A stretch of 33,914 nt of DNA, taken from the NCBI GenBank assembly GCA_003427395.1, contig BFEA01000506.1, positions 84,725 to 118,638 on the forward strand, written 5' to 3'. The notes below the pieces were generated by a model. It was not told the origin of the DNA. It did no database searches and saw nothing but the letters and a program-made list of their open reading frames with translations. This DNA comes from Chara braunii. Lineage: Eukaryota > Streptophyta > Charophyceae > Charales > Characeae. Position numbers and translations under genes: made by a program. This document shows positions 11,044 through 20,945 of the stretch, one piece after another (the stretch's first letter is position 1; every line of letters begins with the position of its first letter).

Positions 11044-12260
11044 AAGTGCGAACTAACTCGGACTTAACGAAATGGAGGACAAAAAGGACATAAGAGATAG
11101 GTGTTCGAAATGCACACGAAGTCACAACAATCGGGTGAAGGATAGGAAAGACAGCAGTCCTCTGGCAGAGTGCGAACGAGCTCGCTGTTGTAGAATCGAG
11201 GAAGAGGTGATTTATCTTCAGGAAAGTACGAACTAACTCGGAGTTTGGAAAATGAAGTCGTCTACAACAAGTACCGCATGGGTATCGACAAGGGGGAACC
11301 GACGTGCAGTTCCGGGCTCAAGGAAACCGAAGAATGAGATTGGTGTTTGAAATGCAAACGAATACAAAACAATTGGGTGGCTGGCAGAGTGAGTTCGGAA
11401 GGAAGACGACAACTCTTCGGAAAGATTGCGACCCGACTAGATGCCCTCGAAANNNNNNNNNNNNNNNNNNNNNNNNNNNNNNNNNNNNNNNNNNNNNNNN
11501 NNNNNNNNNNNNNNNNNNNNNNNNNNNNNNNNNNNNNNNNNNNNNNNNNNNNNNNNNNNNNNNNNNNNNNNNNNNNNNNNNNNNNNNNNNNNNNNNNNNN
11601 NNNNNNNNNNNNNNNNNNNNNNNNNNNNNNNNNNNNNNNNNNNNNNNNNNNNNNNNNNNNNNNNNNNNNNNNNNNNNNNNNNNNNNNNNNNNNNNNNNNN
11701 NNNNNNNNNNNNNNNNNTCTGTAGACAAGACAACAATGGCAACCCGCAGCACTAGGGGAAAGTGCGAACTAACTCGGAATTGTGGAACTGAAGACCTGAA
11801 AGACGCACGAAACGAGTAAGATGTGGTTTATCGACAAGTGCGAAGGGTGTCGACAAGTGCGAACTAACTCGCAGTTCTGCTGACAGGACAACAATTGCAA
11901 CCCGAAGTACAAGGGGAAAGTACGAACTGACTTGGAATTGTGGAACTGAAGACCTGGTTTATCGACAAGTGGGAAGAGTGTCGACAAGTGCGAACCAACT
12001 CGCAGTTTTGTAGACAAGGAAACAATGGCAACCCGCAGCACTAGGGTAAAGTACGAACTAACTCGGAATTGTGGAACTGAAGACCTAAAAGCCGCAAGGG
12101 ATGGGTTATCAACTCCTCCAGCAGTGTTGCTAAAAAAGTGCGAACTAACTCGCATTTGTGGAAATAAAGAACTACCTTTAATAAAATATGTGTCTAACCT
12201 TGGGAAAACTGCGAATTACCTCGCAGTTGTCACTCCTCGAACACTGTACGTCGCAAACTG
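11044..12260. repeat. Spacer array built around the TGCGAACTAACTCGCA palindrome
   Basis: Units containing AGTGCGAACTAACTCG, GGAATTGTGGAACTGAAGAC, CAACAATGGCAACCCGCAGC and TCGACAAGTGCGAA recur near 11044, 11172, 11227, 11718, 11760, 11855, 11920, 11985, 12050 and 12137. Clear 16-bp near-palindromes lie at 11858-11873, 11989-12004, 12139-12154 and 12210-12225. No gene is supported here. The array is interrupted by an N gap. Confidence 0.8.
11453..11717. other. Assembly gap, 265 Ns
   Basis: An unbroken run of N inside the palindrome-rich spacer array. Repeats on both sides probably caused the gap, so its true length is unknown. Confidence 1.
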
Positions 12261-12279
12261 GGAACTGACTCGCAATATA

Positions 12280-12475
12280 TCTCTCTATATATATGTATCT
12301 ATATTTATATACATATATATATATATATATATATCAGGTCGGCGACCTCACAAGGGACAGGTGAGAGAAAATCGGGAATTGATTCGGTGTTCAGTATCTA
12401 TATCTATATATATATATATATGTAGATATCTGGTCGGCGACCTCATAAGGGACAGGTGACCGAAAATCGGGAACT
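12280..12475. repeat. (AT)n tracts with a ~95-bp direct duplication
   Basis: TATATATATATAT runs at about 12310-12335 and 12405-12420 each precede GGTCGGCGACCTCA, AAGGGACAGGTGA, AAAATCGGGAAYTGATTC. The two GTCGGCGACCTCA sites (about 12338 and 12433) are 95 bp apart. GGTCGGCGACC is itself near-palindromic. Confidence 0.85.
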
Positions 12476-13640
12476 GATTCAGTGTAGAAACTAGGTATTG
12501 ATTCGGGGTTCGCCATGCACAGCGACGACTACAAGTTGCGGAGGGGATCGAGCAACTTTATACGAACGTTATCGTGGCTATGGCGAAAGGTAATCGAGCT
12601 GCGGAACGCGGATCGGCTATGGCGGACGGAGGTAGAGGGTGGAGAAAAGACATCAGAACACGTCCACTGGCGAAACAGCAAAACCGGGAATTGATTCGGG
12701 GTTCAACAGAACGCGGCTGCGGCGTTATATCCTGCAGGTACAGACAGGGCATCTGGGAATGTGTTCGGACGTCGGACACAGAATAGGACAACTCAAGTTA
12801 TATAATTTTACCTTCATCATGCGTTGAGCGAGCAACCAACGTCGGACGGATATGGATGTGCGACCACCGAACCAGCTATGGTGGAGGGATATCGAGATGG
12901 GAAGAGCGAAGAGCGAACAACGAAGAGCGAAGAGCGAACCGAACACAATATGGCAACTGCGGACGGAGCGAAGAGCGAAGAGTGAGCGGGCTATGGCGGA
13001 AGGTGGTCGGGGCTGAAGACCAAATATCAAAACGCGCGCGGAAGCGATAGCTCGACTTGATCTGTGGAGCGCCAACAAAAGGGATAACTCGAGGGCTGCA
13101 ACGCCTTTTATACTTTGCTACAGCAGGCCTCGCGTCGAGATCAAGGTGGGGCCGAAACGATTCGCATATCGCACCCCTGGGCCCATAAAACGCCATCAAG
13201 GTGGGGCCGAATCGATTCGCGTATGCCAGGGCCTATAAACTGTAAGGGGTACCGGAAATTGTCAGCCGTCGATCAACAATTTTCAACCGCACAGATGAAC
13301 GGCGCCACTGATATGCCAGTGGCCCCAAAATCTCTGTCAACTCCGGCGTGCAATGATGTGACAGTTCCTGAAAACAAGGGGCAGGCAAGGTCATTTTCGC
13401 AGTTCTAATCTGGACCGTCGATCGGCATGATCCGACGCATGAGGTCAGGCGCAAGAATCTATAAGGTGCGGCGATTCGTTGTGCGTCGAGGCGGTTCGTT
13501 GTGCGCCGAGGCCAGGTGACAGTTTATTTCCCGCCGAGACGCGGCGATTCGTTGTGCGCCGAGGTCAAAAACACCAGAAATCTATAAGTTCCGGTGTCGC
13601 TGTCATTCGGACATTTTGCAAATGTCAACAGCGTTGGATA
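12476..13640. other. Gene-free spacer with several families of short direct repeats
   Basis: Nothing here reads convincingly as a gene. Visible repeats are GGGAATTGATTCGGGGTTC variants (12375-12700), GAAGAGCGAAGAGCGAAC (12900-12990), AAGGTGGGGCCGAAWCGATT (13144, 13198) and GGCGATTCGTTGTGCGYCGA (13471-13563). Three TATA-like CTATAAR words lie at about 13229, 13458 and 13580. Whether any drives transcription cannot be seen. Confidence 0.5.
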
Positions 13641-15185
13641 TCGATGCGCTTAGCCATGCACCATCGCCATCGATGCGCTTAGCTCATCGCCATCGCCAAC
13701 GCTCGCCATGCACCATCGCCATCGATGCGCTTAGCTCATCGCCATCGCGACGCAAAGCTATATCCCCCATCGCAGTCGTCGCTCTCGCCTGACCATCGCA
13801 CCGCTGACAATCGCCATCGCTCTCATCGCAGCGCTGGCCATCGCTGCGCCATCGCAATGCTGGTACTATAACTGCCATCGCAACGCTGGTTCCATCGCTG
13901 CGCCATCGTTATCGCTGCCATCACAACGCTGGTTCCATCGCTGCGCCATCTCTCAATCGGTGCGCCATGGCTATCTCTGCCATCGCTATCGCTATCGCTG
14001 CCATTGCTATCGCTGTCGCTGCCATCGCTATCGTTGTTCAATCGCTGCGCCATCGCTCTCCACCGGTGCGCCATCGCTATCGCTCTTCCATCGCTGCGCC
14101 ATCGCTCTCCACCGGTGCGCCATTGCTGCGCTATCGCTATCGTTGTTCCATCGTTGCCATTGCTATCGCTATCGCTGCATTGTAACGCGTTCCATCGCTC
14201 TCCACCGCAGCGCTAGCCATCGCTATCGAAGCCCTGGCCAGTGTTATGCCACCGCAGCGCTGCCCGATTTCTCTCTCCATCGTCGCACGATCTCCCTCCA
14301 TCGATGAGTGATCACTCTCCATCTCACTCCATCACTGCGCGATCTCTCTCGACCACCGGGCAACCTCCATCCTTGCCCAGAGGCTCTCCATTACTCCTGC
14401 GCGATCCCGCCATCGCCATTGTATTGTTGTTTCAGACCGTCGTCGGTGCAGCCGCCCATCACTGTGGAATCGCACGAAACAAGTGACAGGTATGCTTAAC
14501 GAAGGTTTAACTCGATGGAACTGATGTTGTGCAATAACAAATCTTGGTCATCGTTGTGCCTTCTCTCTCCATCGTTGCGGCATCACTAACCATTGTTGCG
14601 CATCCTCTCTCCATCTCTCTCCACCGATGCGCGATCTTCACCGACCTTTCGTCATCTATCCCCATCACTGCAGTATCTTTCCTAATCTATCTCCTTCGTC
14701 ATCTATCTCCTTCGGTGCGCTATCTTTCCTAATTTATCTCATTCGTCATCTATCTCCATCGCTGCGATATCTTTTCTAATCTATGTTCATCGTCATCAAT
14801 CTCCTTCAGTGCGCCATCTTTCTCCATTGTTGTGCTATCGCTAACCATTGCTGTGCCTGCTATCTCCATTGTTGCGCCATGTTTCTCCATCGGTGCGCAA
14901 TCTCTCTCTCTCGCTGCGGCACATGTCCCAATCAGTTCGCAATCTCTTTCCCTTCCTGCGTCATCTACCGTCTTCCCCGGAATATACAACGCACGTTCAT
15001 TATAGTTGTCTTTAGATTGAAAGATTACCCGAATTCAGCTGTAATGGCTGGACGTTGTATTTGGGGGAAGACTGTGACTCCATCCATCTCTGTTGGTGCG
15101 CCATCTCTCTCAATCGGTGCACCATCTCTCTCCATGTATTTTCATCGATGCGCCGTCTGCCCATCGCTTCGCAATCTTTTTCCAT
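13640..15185 (+). repeat. Degenerate CCATCGC / CTCCATCGNTGCGC minisatellite
   Basis: About 1.5 kb is dominated by CCATCGC, CTATCGC, GCTGCGCCATCGC and, to the right, CTCCATCGTTGCG and CTATCTCCATCG. Repeat units of 6-15 bp drift gradually, typical of an old minisatellite. Reading frames here (His/Arg/Cys-rich or Ala/Ile-rich) are repeat translations, not genes. Confidence 0.9.
14971..15071. repeat. Foldback inverted repeat (~20-bp arms)
   Basis: GTCTTCCCCGGAATATACAA (14971) is followed about 60 bp later by the inverse TTGTATTTGGGGGAAGAC (15054). The arms pair with one or two mismatches around a loop containing TTCATTATAGTTGTC. It interrupts the minisatellite and looks like a small foldback insertion. 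Confidence 0.65.
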
Positions 15186-15284
15186 CTTAAAAAATAGTAC
15201 TCATCTTTCCCTATTTCTCTCTTGCGACGATCTGTGGCTCGTACTACACGCAGAACAAGTCGAAAACAACTTGTACTTGTACCC

Positions 15285-15745
15285 GCAGTTTCGTAATGGA
15301 AATGCTCGTTTACAAGTGCGAATTCATTCACTCTTGAACCAACCAACCCCTTCATTTGTTACCGTTTAGTCCATAGGTCAGAATTAACTCGTACTTGTAA
15401 CCCCAGTTTCGTAATGAAAATGCCCGTTTGCAAGTGCGAATTTATTCGCTCTTCAACCAACCATCCCCCTAAATTTCTTACTCTTTAGTCCATAAGTCTC
15501 AGTTTCATAGTGGAAATGCNTTACTCTTTAGTCCATAAGTCTCAGTTTCATAGTGGAAATGCTCGTTTGCAAGTGCGAATTTATTCGCTCTTCAACCAAC
15601 CATCCCCCTAAATTTGTGACTCTTTAGTCCATAAGCCCCAGTTTCATAATGGAATGCTCATTTGCAAGTGCGAATTTATTCGCTCTTCAACCAACCATCC
15701 CCCTCAATTTGTTCCTCTTTAGTCGATAAGTCGCGTCTCTTTTCG
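15285..15745. repeat. ~118-125-bp tandem repeats carrying the palindrome
   Basis: Units read CAGTTTCRTAATGGAAATGC, TCGTTTGCAAGTGCGAATTT, ATTCGCTCTTCAACCAACCA, TCCCCCTAAATTTG and CTCTTTAGTCCATAAG. They recur near 15290, 15410, 15545 and 15640. A single N at 15520 is flanked by a 42-bp exact duplication. Each unit holds one TGCGAATTTATTCGC palindrome. Confidence 0.88.
15478..15562. other. Probable assembly duplication around a single N (42 bp)
   Basis: 15478-15519 and 15521-15562 are identical (start TTACTCTTTAGTCCATAAGT, end GGAAATGC) and separated by N at 15520. An exact repeat abutting a one-base gap is what an unmerged contig overlap looks like. Confidence 0.75.
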
Positions 15746-16257
15746 GCCCAAAAGAATGAAGTCCTTTTGTATTTGCGAGTTAACTCGCCACTGAACCAAC
15801 CACGAAGGCAATTTCTTATTGCACGGCGTAATTGAAATGTTCCTCTGAAGTGCAAATTTTTTAGCACTTGAAATTTCTTGCTGTTTAGTGGATAATACCG
15901 AATTGACTCGCACTTGTGTTCGCTCTTGTTCCGACCATTAACTTAATTTCTTACTATACGTTGAATAAGTCCGAATCAGCTCGCATTTGTACTCTCGCCT
16001 GAAAAAGTGCGAGTTTACTCGGACATATCCAAACCACTTGCACACTGAACGAGTGGGAGAGGAGTCGGACTTGAGATACCACTTGAGCCTCACATCAGGG
16101 TCCGACAAAATGATATGGATTCAAATGTTGCTGTGTCCACTGTTTTGTGATAAATATTAGAAATGCGAGTTTGCTCCCTCTTGTTTATTTCCCTGACCTC
16201 ATCATACGTTGACGTGATTTTCTTGTTGTACAGTTTCCGTGTGAATCGTCTCTTCAA
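15746..16257. other. 5' flank of the transposase-like gene with palindrome copies and a splice-acceptor match
   Basis: This stretch contains a perfect 14-bp palindrome GCGAGTTAACTCGC (15775-15788) and weaker relatives near 15898, 15970, 16005 and 16164. GATTTTCTTGTTGTACAG (ending 16233) is a good 3' splice site 24 bp upstream of the ATG at 16258, suggesting a 5' UTR intron. No separate gene is seen. Confidence 0.5.
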
Positions 16258-19200
16258 ATGGCTGTCCAATCCGTCCACTGTGTCACGCCACCGCCACCGT
16301 CACGACAATACGGAGAAGATGATGTTCGAGAACGTAGTTCTTGTGACAGCAGCCCGGAAGCTCCCTCTGATCGGCATTGCGGTTTGAAAAGGGAGTTCTC
16401 GATATTGACCCCGACGAATCATTCAGGCTCGTCTACGACGTCCGCCCGACGTCGTTTTGTTCGCTTTACCGACGTTAGCGACGGTCAGCGCGTATCTACA
16501 GCGCTAATCCCCAGTAGTGAGGGTGTTCGGGATGTCGAGACGTTTCCCGGTGGGTGGATGTTCGTGGACACAGATTTATGTGGTGTGTCCGAAACAACTG
16601 GATTAGATCTCGTGCGGACAGAGGGTAGACTGTCTGAAAGCATTCAAGTTACCCAACACCTAGCATTTGACTACAGTCGGTCGTTGGTGGACACAGACTT
16701 CTGCGGTACGCCCGATAGAAACGGATCTGATCGGGAACAGTGCGGTGCATTTGCTAGAAACGGGTATGATAGGGACCAGGTAATGGAACATGCGTGTGGA
16801 AGTGCGAAGATAGGTAAGAGAATTGCATGTGAAGCCGAAAAAGTTGGCTCTCCGTCGATGACAACCACGGGTGCAATGGAAAATTGGCAGACTAGTTTTG
16901 TAGACACAGATTTCTACAATTCATCGGAATCCTCCCAATCTGATTTGCCGAGAACCGCTCCCTAGGACAGATCAAAATTCCTAGGTGCAGCGCATAGGTC
17001 CCCGACCAAAAGCCAACCTGGAACTCCCGAAGCAGTCCGTTAAGTTTTGTCTCATCCCCTACCTGGAGAAAGGAGAAGATATAATCGGAAAAATAGGCTG
17101 GTTAGAAGGTCAGAGCATTCGAAGAGGGCCACAAGTTGACTGAATGAAACTAACATTGCGCTCATCCCGACGCACAAATGTTGTAAGAACAAGTGTCTTC
17201 GGGTCTTGACCATTGACGATATCAAACCGGTGCGCGAAGCCTATTACGAAATGTCCCTCGAAAGGAGGATCGAGTGGTGGATGCAAACCCTCGATAATTT
17301 CACTATCCTCGACGACGGTCTGGAAAGAGTCCAATAAGTGCAATGCAAACGCCGTGTGTGCATCGCCGGTTGGTGCAAAATAATAGGGATAGGTCGAAAC
17401 ACATTTCGTCGTTATAGCAAGTGCAAGTCGGACGGGGTCGTCTGTGGCCGTCATGGTCGATGGGAATTGTTGAACCCGAGACCAGAGTATGTGAGCATGC
17501 TGGCTCGTGTGACAAGGTTCGTGGAAGAACATGGAGATGATATGCCTAACGAAATGGTTGTGAAGGGGACCTCACAACGACCTAAAGTTAGGCTCCCTGC
17601 CTATTTCACGAAGCTCCTTGTATACGAGTTCATCAAGGTGGACTTGGAAGCGGCAGGTCAGACCGTCGTTTCGGAGCAAGTCTTCTACTCCATATGGAGG
17701 AAGTACTTGTGGCATGCCGACCTTGCCAAGTCCAACTTGTTCACAAAGTGTGGCGAGTGTGTCCGCCTTAGACAGACCAGAGATAACGCCTTTCTCCTTC
17801 GTGACCGTAGGGATTTCGATGAAAAGCACCGCAAACACCAGCTAGATCAGGTCGCTCACCATGCGGATTACGCTGACTGGAAACTTCGTTCCATTTTGAA
17901 CCCCGCGGAATACCTCTGCCTTATAGTGGATGGAATGGATCAGAAAAAGACAATCATTCCTCACATCGGCATGTATAATTACTCCAAGGATCATCGACAC
18001 GACATGATGATGAAAACGAACCTGACCGCGGTCGTAGCTCACGGCAGGAAACCGTCCATTTATGTTTTTACGTATTTGTCTTTCTATGCGCACAGTTCCG
18101 ATGGCACCATGACGTGCGTTATGCGGACTCTATGTGAGTTGCAGGCGTCGGGTCAGAAATGGCCACGCCACCTCCGAATCCAGGCAGACAATTGCGGGAA
18201 AACAAAAACTAATACCTTATGTGTTTGGCCTCTCTTTTGGTGAAATTCGGGAGTTTCGAAGATGTCGAAGTCGGGTTCATGCTCGTTGGCCACACGCACA
18301 CCGATATAGACGCGACTTTTAGTGTTTTCTCGAAAAAACTGAAGGACAACGATGCTTACACCATGAAGCAGTTGTTCTCGCTTATCGAGTCGTCGCACAA
18401 GATACCGCCGAAGTGCATTGAACTCGATCACATTGCCGATTGGCGCCAGGTAGTGGATCGATACGTCGACAAAAGCATCGTCGGCGTGTCAAAACCGCAT
18501 CTCTTCAAATTCTTCATGCGTAACGGCAGTCCCGTCATGGTGTACAAGAAGTATTGTACCGATGCGGAATGGATGCCGGAAGGCAGACCAGTTCACTGGT
18601 TCCCAGTTGTCGATGGGCAGTATGCACGCCCTACCTCCCCTCCACAGCCATGTTTTATTCCCCGTGTCGTTAAAGACGATTTTCGGATGGCTCGTGACAG
18701 TGTCCAAAAATTTGTGGACGTCCTCGAACAGCATAGACACATGTGGCAGACATATAGGAAGGAGGAGTTCGACAAGCGGGAGGATGCTTTGTCTTACTGG
18801 AAATCCATCTTCATCGAGGCGGATGACATGATCCAAAAGCAAAAGAAGAAGGAGACGGAAGAGGGTGAGGAAGAGGATATCCTCGGGGCGAACGAGCCGG
18901 AGATCTACCCTCACACCTTCTGCCCACAATAAGTCGAAACTTTTGAGGAAGTTCAAGAAGCCGAACCTCCTTTGCTAGATGCTTCGCTTATATATGTAGG
19001 ACCGAGGGCAGGCCGTCCAAAAGTGGACTTCGACCCTCAGCGCCATATAAACAAAGGTGATTTTCTTATTGTTAGGCCGCCTGATGAGGAACTGTCTCAA
19101 GGTGTCCCGTTCTGGGTTGGCAGAGCACAGTCTGAGGTTGTGGACGACCGTTCCTCACCGCATTTCGGTTGTTTACGTAAAGAGTGGTGGGTGCCTACAG

Positions 19201-19448
19201 GTCACTTGTCCGATCTTCGCGAAAGGTACTCCGGCGCTTGGACGAAGAGGTGGAAACTTTCCACTTCGGACGAGGAACAATGGCAACGCGCCGAAACCGT
19301 GGCTTATTCTTGGAGAAGACCTTTTCGCAAAGGGACGGATGAGAGCAAATTCGTGACAGGTCTTGCAATACTGACATCCGTTTGCGAGAAAGCGCTTGTG
19401 GCCTTGGGGGACGACTGTCTTTCCGGTCCGTCCGACGTGCCCCTTTAG
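16258..19448 (+). pseudogene. DUF7869-like putative transposase (RNase H-fold type), broken
   Basis: ATG at 16258 follows an acceptor-like TTGTTGTACAG. Residues 1-235 are a Ser/Asp-rich N-terminus with three VDTD repeats. One frame then continues through stops at 16963, 17041, 17137 and 17335 into a Cys-rich segment (THKCCKNKCLRVLT), a basic HTH-like stretch (VCIAGWCKIIGIGRNTFRRY) and FTKCGECVRLRQ. The core follows: YLCLIVDGMDQKKTIIPH, then LRIQADNCGK. Near 18205 the frame shifts (with a TAA at 18210) and continues as MCLASLLVKFGSFEDVEVGF, MLVGHTHTDIDATFSVFSKK. A TAA at 18930 precedes a C-terminal domain (GDFLIVRPPDEELSQGVPFW, KEWWVPTGHL) ending at 19448. The D...DN...HTDID arrangement is that of the uncharacterised DUF7869 family in algae, oomycetes and invertebrates. 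A transposase role is inference from its acidic residues and its position inside long TIRs. About 1060 codons in all. Confidence 0.75.
16555..16935 (+). repeat. Three VDTD-centred protein repeats
   Basis: MFVDTDLCGVSETTGLD (about 16558), SLVDTDFCGTPDRNGSD (about 16684) and SFVDTDFYNSSESSQSD (about 16894) repeat inside the N-terminus of the transposase-like protein. The motif resurfaces in the following gene as ENVDTDLIIMNK (about 19640) and in its tandem paralogue as DVDLIILSKN (about 20993). Confidence 0.7.
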
Positions 19449-19545
19449 ATAAATGCGAACTGATTCGGATTTGGTAGCTACGAACTCCGCTAAGATAATG
19501 ACGAGACGTGAACTACGAACTTATTCCGATTTCTTGTCCTGCAGG

Positions 19546-20439
19546 ATGCATGACGACGACACACCACCGTGCGACGTTGTATATGAGACAACGTCCTACG
19601 AAACCTCGTCGTACGCGAGCGAGTATTCCTTTTCGATCGAGAATGTGGACACAGATCTTATCATCATGAACAAATGCATTTGGGCACAACAAACGCTCAG
19701 TCTTGACAACGATTATCTGCATATCAAAGCTGGGGACGACCTCCACGGTTACATTGCACCCGAAACACGTGTTGTTGATGGACAAACTACAATAGTTCGT
19801 GATAGAGGATCAAATATGTAGTACCTCTACTGGAGTTTAGAAGAAGTCCAACTTTTGGAAGTTTCATCCAGTCAGGAGGAGAAGATGGACGTCGAGGATA
19901 TGGTAGATGACTGGGAGTCGTTGCGCTTCGAACAAGAGTGGGGTTGTATGGACGAGCAGCATGCTAAGCTTTGCGCATGGTACTGCATCGAAAAGCCGCA
20001 GCTACGTTTTCCTGTGATCATAGACTACCATGGCCGAGTTCGTCTGTTCAACCGTGGCACCCCTGCGCTGACTCTTTTCACGGTGGCCAAGCTTTGTGGT
20101 AAGCAAATGAGAGCTTTCTTCTTTGTGAGGGAAGACTTTTGCGAGCCCGCGTCCGCTGGTGCTCTCGAGCGCTTCCGTGAACGATTCGAAATAGATCCTT
20201 CGCTCGCAAAAGAGTTGAATCAAAGGGTTGACTGTTTGGTGCATGCCCAACTTCACTTCCTTTTTGGATTGTGTGACGACATATTATTCACGTTGGAACA
20301 CAAGGACAATTGCAATGACTACACTCTACGAAAAGTTTCGCATTACCGTTCGGGTGTCCAAACATTGGAATTCGTAGGGGGTAGGCGGAGACAGATCTAC
20401 GACTGTCCTTACTGTGAGGATGGACACCAGTCGCCATGA
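19546..20439 (+). pseudogene. Unknown gene A (298 codons), one in-frame stop
   Basis: ATG at 19546 lies directly after TTTCTTGTCCTGCAGG, a strong splice acceptor, implying a 5' UTR intron. The frame is open except for TAG at 19819-19821, where paralogue B reads Trp (GSNM-stop-YLYW against GSNFWYLYT), so a TGG to TAG change is likely. Features are an acidic N-terminus with VDTDLIIMNKCIW and LDNDYLHIKAGDD, a central block (LCAWYCIEKPQLRFPVIIDY, HGRVRLFNRGTPALTLFTVA, KQMRAFFFVREDF), a helical part (LAKELNQRVDCLVHAQLHFL) and a terminal zinc-knuckle-like YDCPYCEDGHQ. I recognise no family. It follows the transposase-like gene on the same strand by about 100 bp. One stop in 298 codons makes it the best preserved gene inside the TIRs. 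Confidence 0.72.
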
Positions 20440-20862
20440 CCTGCTATGTGAGAACTCTCCGAGTTAGTTCGCACTTTGCTGCTGTACTCATAGGACGACC
20501 TCGTCGTTCATCGACGCCATCGTTGCAGGACTTGCGCTGATTAAGAGAGTAGTCTGACCGTTCCACCCAATAAGAGAGTAGTCTGACCGTTCCACATGAA
20601 CGACGTGTTGGAGATGAGTCGAAGTTGAGCGGCGGTTGCAGGACTTGTGCTCAGTTGCGAAGTGCGAATCTACTCTCATTTATTTTCCAATCGTCGGCGA
20701 CGGTTGCAGGACTTGCGCTGATTTGCGAAGTGCGAATCTACTCTCACTTATCGACCCACATGAATGACATGTAGAAAATAAGTCGGCATTACACAGCGGT
20801 TAGAAAACTTGCGCTCTCTTGCGATGTGCGAACCAATTACCAAGTATCGAACTCTTTCGTGC
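20440..20862. repeat. Spacer between genes A and B with three repeat types
   Basis: ATAAGAGAGTAGTCTGACCG is tandemly doubled (about 20540-20596). CGGTTGCAGGACTTGYGCTG followed by GCGAAGTGCGAATCTACTCT recurs near 20635 and 20700. A partial copy lies at 20520 and a diverged one at 20800. The palindrome family is present at 20457, 20660 and 20728. No gene is seen. Confidence 0.8.
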
Positions 20863-20870
20863 TTATAAAT
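20863..20870 (+). promoter_or_regulatory. TATA-like box upstream of gene B
   Basis: TTATAAAT lies 76 bp before the ATG at 20946, inside GTGCTTATAAATCCCC. An acceptor-like TCTCCGCTGATGCAG ends at 20944. Position and sequence suit a eukaryotic core promoter, but no transcript evidence is visible. Confidence 0.45.
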
Positions 20871-20945
20871 CCCCTGTATTTTTTGCTTATGCACTTGCGA
20901 GAATCGCAACTGACGCGCTTCCTTGCGTTTCTCCGCTGATGCAGA

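Noticed and set aside
13684-14486. Several open frames rich in Arg/His/Cys or Ala/Ile/Ser
   Set aside because: They are translations of the CCATCGC minisatellite in different frames.
15285-15745. CRISPR-like regular palindromic repeats
   Set aside because: Units are ~120 bp, the intervals are themselves repeated rather than unique spacers, and the context is eukaryotic.
17110-17532. A 140-codon minus-strand frame
   Set aside because: The plus strand of the same stretch carries Cys-rich and HTH-like sequence (THKCCKNKCLRV, GIGRNTFRRY) continuous with the transposase-like protein, so the minus frame is a shadow.
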